This document shows, piece by piece, positions 1-9,255 of a stretch of DNA of 64,000 nt (position 1 is the first letter of the stretch; each line of letters opens with the position of its first letter). Under the pieces are notes generated by a model. It saw only the letters and a program-made list of their open reading frames with translations, did no database searches and had not been told where the DNA came from. This DNA comes from Castellaniella sp034675905 (lineage in GTDB: Bacteria; Pseudomonadota; Gammaproteobacteria; Burkholderiales; Burkholderiaceae_B), in NCBI RefSeq assembly GCF_034675905.1, contig NZ_JAUCCV010000010.1, positions 248,001 through 312,000 on the forward strand, written 5' to 3'. Made by a program: the position numbers and the translations under genes.

Positions 1-116
1 GACGAGCCCCCGGTATAGGGGCCGGACACCCCGATCTTGATCGTATCAGCAGCGTACGCGGTGGCGGCCAGGGACAGCGACAAGGCGGCGGCCAGGCAGG
101 TCTTGGAAAATTTCAT
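1..116 (-). CDS. Branched-chain amino acid-type ABC substrate-binding protein (5' end only)
   Basis: Only the first 38 or so codons lie in the window. The start ATG (116-114) follows a good AGGAGA ribosome site. The N-terminus is a classic Sec signal peptide: Lys near the start, an Ala/Leu-rich core, and a likely cut after ATAYA. The mature protein would begin ADTIKIGVSGPYTGG, the usual opening of LivJ/LivK-family periplasmic proteins that deliver branched-chain or other amino acids to an ABC importer. Substrate cannot be inferred from this fragment. The LysR gene at 246-1166 lies directly upstream on the same strand and may regulate it. Confidence 0.75.
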   Translation of the reverse strand, partial: MKFSKTCLAAALSLSLAATAYAADTIKIGVSGPYTGGS

Positions 117-245
117 GAGGTCTCCTGTTTTGATGTGGCCGACGGTCATGTCGGTCATAAGTGGTATCGGCGAAAGTCTAGCGATCCACCACAGGAGCGG
201 TTGGAAAATGCATCGGGACAGGGCGGAAAATAATTCCGCACCTCG

Positions 246-1166
246 TCAGTCCCCTAGGGGAAACCGGGGAATCCGGCGGCAAAGATCCCTGAGCCATAGG
301 GAAAACGATAGCCTGCCCCCCACCAGTGGCATGGAGGCATCGTGGCACAGGTAGTAGTGGGAATCCGGCGCTGCCGTGATGGGAAAGGGCGCCACCAGCT
401 GTCCCGACTGCAGGCTGTCGCTGGCCAGGCTGCGGCGCGCGATCATGACGCCCTGTCCGGCGCAAGCGGCCGCCATGGCCATGCCCAGATCAAAGTAGCT
501 GATCCCTTCTTCGGGCTCGGGCCAGTCCAGTCCCGCCGCCTCGAACCAGGGTTTCCAGGGGTCCAGCGGACTGTGCAGCAAATGGTTGAGCTGCAGATCG
601 GACGGCCGGCGCAAAGGCCCATGGCGGTGCAGGTATTCCGGCGAACACACCGGAAACACCACATCGTCGGTCAAGAGCTCGGAGACCGCCCCCGGATAGC
701 GCCCCAGCCCGAAACGAATCCATAAATCTGCCTGTGTCGGCCCGATGTCCAGATACGGGATGGACATCACCACGCTGAGATCCAGGTTGGGATGCGCCCG
801 CATGAATTCATGCAGATGCGGCCCCAGCACCCAATGGCCGAACGACGGCGTGGTAACCAGCCGCAGACTGTCTCGCGGTTTTTGCGCCCGGTGATGCAAA
901 GACACGTTCGACAGCAGGTGCAGCGCGGTTTCGATCTGTTCCAGATATTCGTGCCCGATGGCCGTCAGCGCCACGCCCCGGCTGCCGCGTTCGAACAGGG
1001 GTTGGCCCAACAGAGCTTCCAGCTGCGTGATGCGCTTGCCTACTGCGCTGGCCGTAATGCACAGTTCCTCGGCGGCACGGCCAAAGGAGCCCAGCCGGGC
1101 GGCGGACTCAAACGCCCGTATCGTCGCCAGGGACGGCAGGCGGATGTTCTGTTGGGCGAGTGACAT
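246..1166 (-). CDS. LysR-family transcriptional regulator, GcvA-like
   Basis: 306 residues, the normal LysR length. Residues about 12-70 form the winged helix-turn-helix (RAFESAARLGSFGRAAEEL, then SAVGKRITQLE). The remainder is the two-lobe effector-binding domain, with the GcvA-like stretch DLWIRFGLGRYPG in its first lobe. This subgroup commonly controls an adjacent gene in response to a small metabolite. Here the next gene on the same strand is the solute-binding protein at 1-116, 129 bp downstream, a plausible target. The effector is unknown. The start ATG is at 1166-1164. Confidence 0.85.
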   Translation of the reverse strand: MSLAQQNIRLPSLATIRAFESAARLGSFGRAAEELCITASAVGKRITQLEALLGQPLFERGSRGVALTAIGHEYLEQIETALHLLSNVSLHHRAQKPRDSLRLVTTPSFGHWVLGPHLHEFMRAHPNLDLSVVMSIPYLDIGPTQADLWIRFGLGRYPGAVSELLTDDVVFPVCSPEYLHRHGPLRRPSDLQLNHLLHSPLDPWKPWFEAAGLDWPEPEEGISYFDLGMAMAAACAGQGVMIARRSLASDSLQSGQLVAPFPITAAPDSHYYLCHDASMPLVGGRLSFSLWLRDLCRRIPRFPLGD

Positions 1167-1265
1167 GATCGCAGGATCCCAAACACCGGTATGGAAGAGT
1201 GATCTGGCATTGTGTCACACCCCCCGGTCACCGCCTACCCGGCCTTCAGGCGCCTGCGGCTTCGC

Positions 1266-2567
1266 TCACCCTGCCCGCACCAGGCCGGCCGCCGCCGTTT
1301 GGTTCGTGGCGGTATCGATCAGAATGAAAGACCCCGTCGCCCTTTGTGTTTCATAGTCGTCCAGCGCCAGCGCATCCCGGGTGCGCAAACGAACCCGGCC
1401 GATGTCGTTCATGGCCAGGGTGCCGTTCCACTCGACAGACCGCAACTCATGGATGTCGCGCCGGGTCTGCACCGCCTGAATCCGGACCTGGGTCAGGCGG
1501 CTGCCTAATTTCAGCCAATACAGCCGGGCCGGGTTCAGGGCCTGCTGATCCAGCCAGCACAGATCCGCCTCGAAATCCTGCCGCAATACCGGCCGCGCAT
1601 GCTCATCGACCAGCAGGTCGCCCCGCGATACATCGATATCCCGGTCCAGCACCACCGTGATGCTATCGCCGGGCAGCGCTTCATCCAAGGCCTGTTCCCC
1701 GCGCAGCAGACGGGTGATCACGGCGGTTTCCTGGCTGGGCAATACCTGCACGACGTCGCCCACCCGCCATGCCCCGCCTTGCAACTGGCCCGCATAGCCG
1801 CGGAAGGCATTCGGCCCGCTGCCCTGGTGACGGATGACCCACTGCACGAAAAACCGGGCATGGCCATTGCCCTGATGCGGGTCCAGCGGCAAGGATTCCA
1901 GCAGGGTCAGCAGCGGCAAGCCCTGATACCAGGGCGTCAGTTCACTGCGCTGCACCACGTTGTCCCCGGACAAGGCCGACAAGGGCACAATATGAAAATG
2001 CGGGATATTCAGCCGCGCCGCCAGATCCTGATAGGCGGCGTGGATCTGATCGAACACCGACTTGTCCCACCCCACCAGATCCATTTTGTTGACCGCAACG
2101 ACGATGTGCTGCAGCCCCAGCAGCCGCGCCAAGGTACTGTGCCGCTTGGTCTGCGGCAACAGTTCGCCATCGGCCACACGGCTGGCGTCGATCAGGATGA
2201 TGGCGGCATCCGCCGTGGATGCGCCGGTCACCATATTGCGCGTGTACTGCTCGTGTCCTGGCGCATCGGCCACAATGAATTTACGCGCCGGGGTCGCAAA
2301 GTAGCGGTAGGCGACATCAATGGTGATGCCCTGCTCGCGTTCCGCCTCCAGGCCATCGGTCAGCAGGGCCAAGTCGTACTGCGCATCCGGCGCCCGTGTG
2401 TATTTCGACCCGGCGATGGCCTGCAGCTGGTCGGCGAATACCCCCTTGCTGTCGAGCAGCAGCCGCCCGATCAGGGTGGATTTGCCGTCATCCACGGACC
2501 CCGCCGTAATCAGGCGCAGCACCCCGGTTTCACCGGCCGCCGGCCACTGTTCATTGATCGCATTCAT
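1266..2567 (-). CDS. cysN: Sulfate adenylyltransferase subunit 1 (GTPase)
   Basis: CysN is the regulatory GTPase of ATP sulfurylase; with CysD it makes adenosine 5'-phosphosulfate (APS) from sulfate and ATP in the cytoplasm. GTPase motifs are complete: P-loop GSVDDGKS (23-30), DAPGHEQY (101-108) and NKMD (160-163), followed by EF-Tu-like beta-barrel domains. At 433 residues it is stand-alone, with no C-terminal APS-kinase (CysC) domain. Its ATG shares one base with the cysD stop (TGATG), so translation is probably coupled. It is the last gene of cysH-cysD-cysN. Confidence 0.96.
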   Translation of the reverse strand: MNAINEQWPAAGETGVLRLITAGSVDDGKSTLIGRLLLDSKGVFADQLQAIAGSKYTRAPDAQYDLALLTDGLEAEREQGITIDVAYRYFATPARKFIVADAPGHEQYTRNMVTGASTADAAIILIDASRVADGELLPQTKRHSTLARLLGLQHIVVAVNKMDLVGWDKSVFDQIHAAYQDLAARLNIPHFHIVPLSALSGDNVVQRSELTPWYQGLPLLTLLESLPLDPHQGNGHARFFVQWVIRHQGSGPNAFRGYAGQLQGGAWRVGDVVQVLPSQETAVITRLLRGEQALDEALPGDSITVVLDRDIDVSRGDLLVDEHARPVLRQDFEADLCWLDQQALNPARLYWLKLGSRLTQVRIQAVQTRRDIHELRSVEWNGTLAMNDIGRVRLRTRDALALDDYETQRATGSFILIDTATNQTAAAGLVRAG

Positions 2568-3484
2568 CAGAAATATCCTTGTTTCTTGCGCCGTTCCATC
2601 GACGCTTCCGAAGTCTGGTCATCCATGCGCGTCGCGCCGCGCTCGGTCAAGGTGGCGACTGCCGTTTCCGCAATGATGTCGGCTGGCGTCGCGGCATCGG
2701 ACGCCACCGGGCATGTGCAGGACACGTCACCCACGGTGCGAAAGCGCACCGTCAGCTGTTCTTCGTGCTCGCCTTCGCGCAGCGGCGTCAAAGCGGTCAC
2801 GGGAACCAGCAGCCCCTGGCGACGCACGACGTCGCGCTGATGGGCGTAATACAGCGGCGCCAACGCCAGCTGCTCACGTTCGATGTATTGCCAGACATCC
2901 AGCTCCGTCCAATTGGAAATGGGAAACACGCGGATGTTTTCACCGGGATGGACGCGCGTGTTGTACAGGTTCCAGAGTTCCGGTCGCTGGGCCTTGGGGT
3001 CCCACTGACCAAATTCGTCGCGAAATGAACAGATGCGTTCTTTGGCGCGAGCTTTTTCCTCGTCGCGCCGGGCGCCGCCGATGCAGGCGTCAAAACCGAA
3101 TTCCGCAATGGCCTCCAGCAATGTCGTCGCCTGGGCCGCATTGCGGGAATCCGTGGCATGGCGCAGCACCACCGTGCCCCGGGCGATGGAATCCTCCACG
3201 CCGCGCACGATCAACTCTTCGCCCAGTTCCGCCACACACTGATCGCGAAAGGTAATGACTTCCGGGAAGTTATGCCCCGTGTCGATATGCATCAGAGGAA
3301 AGGGAAAACGCCCCGGACGAAAGGCCTTTTCCGCCAGCCGCAGCAGCACGCAGGAATCCTTGCCGCCGGAAAACAGCAGCACGGGCCGGGCGCACTCGGC
3401 GGCGACTTCGCGCAAGATATGGATGGCTTCGGATTCCAGCCAATCCAGATGAGTACGGGTAGAGGAAGCGATGGCAGTCGTCAT
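2567..3484 (-). CDS. cysD: Sulfate adenylyltransferase subunit 2
   Basis: CysD is the catalytic subunit of ATP sulfurylase (ATP + sulfate to APS + pyrophosphate). It has the PP-loop SGGKDS (39-44) of the adenine-nucleotide alpha-hydrolase fold and the CysD C-terminus ending in ERRKKQGYF. Its 305 residues match the family. It overlaps the end of cysH by 4 bp (ATGA) and the start of cysN by 1 bp, showing one tightly coupled operon. Confidence 0.96.
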   Translation of the reverse strand: MTTAIASSTRTHLDWLESEAIHILREVAAECARPVLLFSGGKDSCVLLRLAEKAFRPGRFPFPLMHIDTGHNFPEVITFRDQCVAELGEELIVRGVEDSIARGTVVLRHATDSRNAAQATTLLEAIAEFGFDACIGGARRDEEKARAKERICSFRDEFGQWDPKAQRPELWNLYNTRVHPGENIRVFPISNWTELDVWQYIEREQLALAPLYYAHQRDVVRRQGLLVPVTALTPLREGEHEEQLTVRFRTVGDVSCTCPVASDAATPADIIAETAVATLTERGATRMDDQTSEASMERRKKQGYF

Positions 3485-4257
3485 GATGAAAAGGTAGATT
3501 CAACAGAAGCAGGAGGGGCAGGATCATCCGCACGCGGGCGCACCCCGGGACGATCCGCCAGATTGGAGGCATGCAGGCCGCATTCACGGCTGTCGCGCTG
3601 TTCCCACCACCAGCGGCCGGCACGCGGGTCTTCGCCCGGCCGCACCGCGCGTGTACAGGGCTCACAGCCGATCGAGGGATAGCCCCGGTCATGCAGCGGG
3701 TTGTAGGGAATGCCCAGCGCCCGGACCACCGCCCAGACCTCGTCGTTTGTCCAGGCCGCCAGCGGATTGAATTTCTGCAGGCCGAACGTCTCGTCCCATT
3801 GGGATTCCGGCAGTTCCGTGCGCGTGACGGACTGCTCCCGACGCTGGCCCGTGATCCAGGCCGTGTGGCCGGCCAAGGCGCGGCGCAGGGGTTCGACCTT
3901 GCGGATGCCACAGCATTCCTTGCGTAGCGCGACGCTCTCGTAAAAGGCGAATTCGCCGTGCGCCGCCACATGCGCCTGTACGGCGGCCGGATCCGGGTGC
4001 ATGATTTGCACGGCGATGCCGTAGCGATCACGGATCACATCCGTCATGGCCAGCGTTTCGGCATGCAGCCGCCCGGTATCCAGCATGAACACCCCCAACG
4101 GCCGCGGCAACTGGGCCAGCGCATGGATCAGCAAAGTGTCCTCAACCCCCATGGACGAGGCCAGCACGGCATCCGGGTAGTCTGCTGCAATTTCGTCCAG
4201 ACGAGCCAGCAGGTCCTGCCAATGGCGCGACAAGGCAGCGGTCAGGGAGGTAGGCAT
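3481..4257 (-). CDS. cysH: Adenylyl-sulfate (APS) reductase, iron-sulfur type
   Basis: This enzyme reduces activated sulfate to sulfite with thioredoxin. The cysteine pairs KECCGIRK (C115, C116) and GCEPC (C198, C201) bind the [4Fe-4S] cluster found in APS reductases and absent from enterobacterial PAPS reductase. The catalytic cysteine lies in ECGLH (C226). This fits the lack of an APS-kinase domain in CysN: the pathway goes directly from APS to sulfite. It is the first gene of the operon. Sulfite reductase is not encoded nearby. Confidence 0.93.
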   Translation of the reverse strand: MPTSLTAALSRHWQDLLARLDEIAADYPDAVLASSMGVEDTLLIHALAQLPRPLGVFMLDTGRLHAETLAMTDVIRDRYGIAVQIMHPDPAAVQAHVAAHGEFAFYESVALRKECCGIRKVEPLRRALAGHTAWITGQRREQSVTRTELPESQWDETFGLQKFNPLAAWTNDEVWAVVRALGIPYNPLHDRGYPSIGCEPCTRAVRPGEDPRAGRWWWEQRDSRECGLHASNLADRPGVRPRADDPAPPASVESTFSS

Positions 4258-4519
4258 AGGACGCTCCAGTCAGGAAGGCCGGCGGCCAAGACAGCACAGG
4301 CCCGCCAGCAAGAGCATCCAGTGTGCCCGCACGGTTGCGGCAACGGAACGAACAAATCGTTGATTCCATATAACCCTGGAAATGCCGGACGCAGGACTAT
4401 CGCGCCCTTGTCCGAGCACCTATTTTCCGCCCCCTTGCCCACAGGCAATCCGGGTGGCACTAAAATGGTGTCAGTTGTATGTCCTTGTCCTCTCTGAATT
4501 CATAAAAAGGCTGCACACC
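4258..4519. promoter_or_regulatory. Divergent intergenic region between cysH and gdhA
   Basis: This 262-bp gap separates the leftward cysH operon from rightward gdhA, so it must carry both promoters. The most AT-rich stretch, about 4350-4380 (with CATATAACC), is the likeliest cysH-side promoter and regulator site. I could not pick convincing -35/-10 pairs or a clear CysB site by eye. No gene is visible in it. Confidence 0.4.
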
Positions 4520-5809
4520 ATGGCTGAACCGCATTCTCACCCCTTGCCCTCGTACCTGGACCCGGCGCACCCCGGCCCCTGGGGGATCTACCTGGAACAG
4601 GTCGACCGGGTCACTCCGTACCTGGGCAACCTGGCCCGCTGGGTCGAAACCCTCAAGCGCCCCAAGCGCATCCTGATCGTGGATGTGCCGGTCGAACTGG
4701 ACAACGGCACGGTAGCTCACTTCGAAGGCTACCGGGTGCAGCACAACACCTCGCGCGGGCCTGGCAAGGGCGGCGTGCGCTTTCACCAGGATGTCACTCT
4801 TTCCGAGGTCATGGCCCTGTCGGCCTGGATGTCGGTGAAATCCGCGGCGGTCAATCTGCCGTTTGGCGGCGCCAAGGGCGGCATCCGCATCGATCCGCGC
4901 CAGCATTCCCAGTCCGAGCTCGAACGCATCACACGCCGCTACACCAGCGAAATCCACGACATCATCGGACCCAATAAAGACATCCCCGCACCGGACGTGA
5001 ACACCAACGGCCAGATCATGGCCTGGATGATGGACACGTACTCCATGAACGAAGGCCGCACCACGACCGGCGTCGTGACGGGCAAGCCGGTTTCCCTGGG
5101 CGGCAGCCTGGGCCGCATCGAGGCCACCGGGCGCGGCGTCTACGTCATCGCCTGCGAAGCCGCGCGCGAATCCGGTATCGACATCAAGGGCGCCCGCGTG
5201 GCGATCCAGGGTTTCGGCAATGTGGGCGGCACGGCGGCACGCCTGTTCCATGATGCCGGCGCCCAGGTCGTCGCCGTCTACGACCACACCGGCGTGGTCT
5301 ACAACGCACGGGGCCTGAACGTCCCGGCGCTCAGCGAGCACGTCCGCGAACACGGCGGCGTCGCCGGCGCGGCGGATGCCGATACCCTGACACCGCAAGA
5401 ATTCTGGTCTCTGGAAACCGACATCCTGATCCCGGCCGCCCTGGAAGGCCAGATTACGCATGAAAATGCCGATCTGATCCACACCCGCATCCTGGTCGAA
5501 GGCGCCAACGGCCCCACCACCCCCGAAGCGGATGACATCATCTCGGCCAAGGGGACGATCATCGTGCCCGACGTGGTCGCCAACGCCGGCGGGGTCACGG
5601 TCAGCTACTTCGAATGGGTGCAGGATTTCTCCAGCTTCTTCTGGACGGAGCAGGAAATCAACCACCGCCTGGAAGCCATGATGCGTTCCGCCTACAGCGC
5701 CATGTCGAGCGTGGCGCGCCAGCATGGGGTGTCCTTGCGCACAGCGGCCTTTATCGTGGCCTGCTCGCGCATCCTCGAAGCCCGCCAGGTGCGCGGCCTC
5801 TACCCCTGA
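4520..5809 (+). CDS. gdhA: Glutamate dehydrogenase (Glu/Leu/Phe/Val dehydrogenase family)
   Basis: 429 residues, cytoplasmic; interconverts glutamate with 2-oxoglutarate and ammonium. The catalytic segment LPFGGAKGGI (lysine at 119), PGKGGVRFH (81-89) and GPNKDIPAPDVNT (150-162) mark the hexameric GDH family. GFGNVGG (231-237) is the dinucleotide-binding loop; an aspartate follows the next strand (VYDHTG), which slightly favours NAD. The start at 4520 (MAEPHSHPLP) is preferred over in-frame upstream codons because homology begins here. The stop overlaps the asparaginase ATG by one base. Confidence 0.93.
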   Translation: MAEPHSHPLPSYLDPAHPGPWGIYLEQVDRVTPYLGNLARWVETLKRPKRILIVDVPVELDNGTVAHFEGYRVQHNTSRGPGKGGVRFHQDVTLSEVMALSAWMSVKSAAVNLPFGGAKGGIRIDPRQHSQSELERITRRYTSEIHDIIGPNKDIPAPDVNTNGQIMAWMMDTYSMNEGRTTTGVVTGKPVSLGGSLGRIEATGRGVYVIACEAARESGIDIKGARVAIQGFGNVGGTAARLFHDAGAQVVAVYDHTGVVYNARGLNVPALSEHVREHGGVAGAADADTLTPQEFWSLETDILIPAALEGQITHENADLIHTRILVEGANGPTTPEADDIISAKGTIIVPDVVANAGGVTVSYFEWVQDFSSFFWTEQEINHRLEAMMRSAYSAMSSVARQHGVSLRTAAFIVACSRILEARQVRGLYP

Positions 5810-6783
5810 TGCAACGTCTGCTGCTGATCGGTACCGGCGGCACCATTGCCGCCACGGCCACCGATGCCCGCCGATTGACCGACTACCAGGTCACTCAGGG
5901 CATCGAGGCCATGCTGGCCGCCATCCCGGGGGCCGGCACGTTGGCCGATATCCGCTGCGAACAGCCGTTCAATGTGGATAGCCGGGCGCTGCACACCACA
6001 CAGGTGCTGCAACTGGCCCGCCGTGTGCAGCAGGCTGTACGCCAGGCGGATGTCGATGGCGTCGTCATCACGCATGGCACCGACAGCCTGGAAGAAACCG
6101 CTTTTCTGCTGCACCTGGTCACCGACAGCCCCAAGCCCATCGTCCTGGTGGGCGCCATGCGTCCGGCCTCGGCGCCCAGCGCCGACGGCCCCCTGAATCT
6201 GATCAACGCTTTATTGGTCGCCCGCGATCCGGCCAGCATGGGGCGCGGCGTCATGATCGTCATGAATGACGGCATTCTGGCCGCCCGCCAGGCGGCCAAA
6301 GGCCATACCACCCGGGTCGACGCCTTTGGCGGCGACGGCCTGGGCATGCTGGGGGCAGTCTGCGACGGGCGGGTGCACTATGCCCAACGTCCCAACCCCC
6401 GCACCGTACCGGCCTTTCACCTGACCGGCTTGCGATCCCTGCCGGCGGTGGACATCATCAGCGACTACCAAGATGCTCCCGTGCATCCTTATCAGGCAGC
6501 CATCCAGGCCGGAACACGCGGCATCGTGGTGGCCGGCATGGGCAACGGCAGCCTGAGCATCGCCGCCGAGCGCGGCTGCGCCCAGGCGATCCGCCGAGGC
6601 CTGATCTGCGTACGGGCCAGCCGCGTGCCTCGCGGCGCCGTGACGCCCAAGGACTCTGATGCGGAAACCGGCCTGCTGGCCGCCCATGACCTGAATCCGC
6701 TGCAGGCCCGCATTGCGCTGCGCCTGGCCTTGGCGCATGGCCTGGACCATGCCGCCATCGGGTCGCTGTTGCAAGAACTGTAG
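5809..6783 (+). CDS. L-asparaginase (type I/II family)
   Basis: 324 residues; hydrolyses asparagine to aspartate and ammonium. Both active-site threonine motifs are present: GTGGTIA (8-14) and THGTDSLEET (88-97). There is no signal peptide, so a cytoplasmic enzyme is expected. Its ATG overlaps the gdhA stop (TGATG), pointing to coupled translation of two ammonium- and amino-acid-linked enzymes. It ends one base before the converging tdh stop, so no separate terminator fits between them. Confidence 0.92.
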   Translation: MQRLLLIGTGGTIAATATDARRLTDYQVTQGIEAMLAAIPGAGTLADIRCEQPFNVDSRALHTTQVLQLARRVQQAVRQADVDGVVITHGTDSLEETAFLLHLVTDSPKPIVLVGAMRPASAPSADGPLNLINALLVARDPASMGRGVMIVMNDGILAARQAAKGHTTRVDAFGGDGLGMLGAVCDGRVHYAQRPNPRTVPAFHLTGLRSLPAVDIISDYQDAPVHPYQAAIQAGTRGIVVAGMGNGSLSIAAERGCAQAIRRGLICVRASRVPRGAVTPKDSDAETGLLAAHDLNPLQARIALRLALAHGLDHAAIGSLLQEL

Positions 6784-6784
6784 A

Positions 6785-7810
6785 TCAGCTCCAGTCCAGA
6801 ACCACCTTGCCGCTTTGCCCTGACAGCATCGCCTCGAACCCCTGACGGAAATCCGCCACCGGGTAATGGTGGGTCAGAATGGGCGACAGATCCAGGCCGC
6901 TTTGCAGCATGGCCACCATCTTGTACCAGGTCTCGAACATCTGCCGGCCATAGATGCCCTTGATTTCCAGGCCCTTGAAGATCACTTGGCTCCAGGCCGC
7001 CCCCACGCCATCCGGCAAAATGCCCAACATGGCGATCTTGCCGCCATGGTTCATCTGTTCCAGCATCGTCGCAAAGGCGCTAGGTACTCCGGACATCTCC
7101 AGCCCGACGTCGAACCCTTCGGTCATGCCCAGTTCGCGCATCACGTCACGCAGGTCTTCCCGGGCCACATTCACCGTGCGGCGGGCCCCCATGCGGGCGG
7201 CCAGATCCAGACGGTAATCGTTCACATCGGTGATGACGACGTTGCGCGCGCCCACGTGGCGGGCGATGGCGGCCGCCATCGCGCCGATGGGACCTGCGCC
7301 GGTGATCAGCACGTCCTCGCCCACCAGATCGAAGGCCAGCGCCGTATGTGTCGCATTGCCATAGGGATCGAAAATCGCAGCCAGATCATCGGACACGTCA
7401 TCCGGAATGCGAAAGGCGTTGAACGCCGGGATCACCAGATAATCGGCAAAGGCGCCGGGCCGATTCACCCCCACGCCCTGCGTATTGCGACACAGATGGC
7501 GGCGCCCTGCCCGGCAATTCCGGCAATGGCCGCAGGTGATGTGACCTTCGCCGGAGACCCGGTCGCCGATCTTGAAACCCTGGACTTCCTGGCCGATTTC
7601 CACGACCTCGCCCACGTATTCATGACCCACATGCATGGGGACAGGAATCGTGCGCGCCGCCCATTCGTCCCACTTCCAGATATGGATGTCGGTCCCGCAA
7701 ATCGCCGTCTTGCGAATGCGGATCAGTATGTCGTTGTGACCGATGGCGGGCTTGGGGACGTCCACCATTTCCAGTCCCACCGCGGGCTGGGTCTTGGCCA
7801 AGGCTCTCAT
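6785..7810 (-). CDS. tdh: L-threonine 3-dehydrogenase
   Basis: 341-residue zinc medium-chain dehydrogenase that oxidises threonine to 2-amino-3-ketobutyrate with NAD. The catalytic zinc site has C38/T40 and H63-E64; the structural zinc site is C93, C96, C99 and C107. The KWDEW segment after the first cysteine is typical of Tdh. It lies 74 bp downstream of kbl on the same strand, so the two consecutive threonine-degradation steps are co-transcribed. Confidence 0.95.
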   Translation of the reverse strand: MRALAKTQPAVGLEMVDVPKPAIGHNDILIRIRKTAICGTDIHIWKWDEWAARTIPVPMHVGHEYVGEVVEIGQEVQGFKIGDRVSGEGHITCGHCRNCRAGRRHLCRNTQGVGVNRPGAFADYLVIPAFNAFRIPDDVSDDLAAIFDPYGNATHTALAFDLVGEDVLITGAGPIGAMAAAIARHVGARNVVITDVNDYRLDLAARMGARRTVNVAREDLRDVMRELGMTEGFDVGLEMSGVPSAFATMLEQMNHGGKIAMLGILPDGVGAAWSQVIFKGLEIKGIYGRQMFETWYKMVAMLQSGLDLSPILTHHYPVADFRQGFEAMLSGQSGKVVLDWS

Positions 7811-7884
7811 GGAAACTCCAATAGGCGAAAAACGCAGACTGCGAACGCAGTCTGCCGAATCAATATCAGATCACGCGGCGGGCA

Positions 7885-9093
7885 TCAGGCCTGCCCGATC
7901 ACACCCAGATCCCGGCCGACCTGGGCGAAAGCCGCCACCGCCCGATCGATATCCGCCAGCGTATGCGCGGCGCTCATCTGCGTGCGAATGCGGGCCTTGC
8001 CCTTGGGGACCACCGGATAGGAAAAACCGATCACATAGATGCCTTGTTTCAGCAGGGCGTCCGCCATACGGCTGGCCAGCGCGGCTTCACCCAGCATGAC
8101 GGGAATGATGGGATGCTGCCCCGGCACCAGGGTAAAGCCCAGCGCCTGCATGGCTTGGCGGAAGTGCTGGCCGTTACGGTGCACCTGCGATCGCAGCCGA
8201 TCGCCCTCGGCCTCCTGCAACAGCGTCAGCACCCGGCGGGACGCCGCCACGATGGACGGCGCCAAGGTATTGGAAAACAGATAAGGGCGTGAGCGCTGGC
8301 GCAACAGATCGACAATGACGGGATCAGCGGCCACGTAGCCGCCCGAGGCCCCGCCCAGCGCCTTGCCCTGCGTGCCCGTCAGGATGTGCACCCGTCCCTG
8401 GACGCCGCAGTATTCGGGCGTGCCGCGCCCTCCGGGGCCCATGAAACCCACCGCGTGGGAATCATCGACCATGACCAGGGCGTCGAATTCATCGGCCAGG
8501 TCGCAGATGGCGGACAGGTCGGCAATGATGCCATCCATCGAAAATACGCCATCCGTGGCAATCATCACGTGGCGGGCGCCGCCATCCCGGGCGGCCTGCA
8601 GCTGCGTGCGCAGATCCGCCATGTCGTTGTTGGCGTAGCGATAACGGTGCGCCTTGCACAGCCGTACGCCATCGATGATGCTGGCATGGTTCAGGGCATC
8701 GCTGACGATGGCATCCTGCTCATCCAGCAGGGCCTCGAACAAGCCGGTATTGGCGTCGAAACAACTGGAATACAGAATCGCAGCGCCCATGCCCAGCCAC
8801 TGCGCCAATTCGGATTCCAGCGCTTTATGTCCGGACTGCGTGCCGCAGATGAACCGCACGGATGCCATGCCGAAGCCATCGGCGGCCAAGCCCGCCTGGG
8901 CGGCCTGGATCAGGCGGAGGTCATTGGCCAAGCCCAGGTAATTGTTGGCGCAGAAATTCAGCACCTTGGCGCCGTCTGACAGTTCGATCTGCGCGGCCTG
9001 CTGGCTGGCGATGATGCGTTCGGATTTGTAGAAGCCGTCGGCGCGCAACTGCCCGATCCGGGCCTGCATATCGGCAAGAAATGCCTGGGACAT
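7885..9093 (-). CDS. kbl: Glycine C-acetyltransferase (2-amino-3-ketobutyrate CoA ligase)
   Basis: 402-residue PLP enzyme of the alpha-oxoamine synthase family; splits 2-amino-3-ketobutyrate with CoA into glycine and acetyl-CoA. PLP-binding features are DDSHAVGF (210-217) and the Schiff-base lysine in TGTQGKALGG (K244). It is the first gene of the kbl-tdh operon. The start ATG at 9093 has an AAGGTG ribosome site a few bases upstream. Confidence 0.95.
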   Translation of the reverse strand: MSQAFLADMQARIGQLRADGFYKSERIIASQQAAQIELSDGAKVLNFCANNYLGLANDLRLIQAAQAGLAADGFGMASVRFICGTQSGHKALESELAQWLGMGAAILYSSCFDANTGLFEALLDEQDAIVSDALNHASIIDGVRLCKAHRYRYANNDMADLRTQLQAARDGGARHVMIATDGVFSMDGIIADLSAICDLADEFDALVMVDDSHAVGFMGPGGRGTPEYCGVQGRVHILTGTQGKALGGASGGYVAADPVIVDLLRQRSRPYLFSNTLAPSIVAASRRVLTLLQEAEGDRLRSQVHRNGQHFRQAMQALGFTLVPGQHPIIPVMLGEAALASRMADALLKQGIYVIGFSYPVVPKGKARIRTQMSAAHTLADIDRAVAAFAQVGRDLGVIGQA

Positions 9094-9173
9094 GATTCAC
9101 CTTTTGGGGAAATGCCAATAACTGCCTGGCATTGTACGCCGGGGCGCTTTCCGCCTGACAATCGGTGAAACTG

Positions 9174-9202
9174 TTGACAATCCGCCAGCCTGTGCACACT
9201 AT
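9174..9202 (+). promoter_or_regulatory. Putative sigma-70 promoter of the GGDEF-EAL gene
   Basis: A perfect -35 box TTGACA (9174-9179) is followed after 17 bp by a weak -10 box, CACTAT (9197-9202). The predicted start of transcription lies about 45 bases before the ATG at 9256. Confidence 0.45.
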
Positions 9203-9255
9203 TGTTTTGCAACGCTACGCCCTATGATTGCAACATCTGTTCTCACTTCAGCCCT

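Noticed and set aside
1599..2840. Long open frame (413 codons) antisense to cysN and cysD
   Set aside because: Shadow of two genes with full catalytic motifs.
4460..5725. Long open frame (421 codons) antisense to gdhA
   Set aside because: It is a high-GC mirror of the strongly supported glutamate dehydrogenase gene; the composition is odd and there is no family match.
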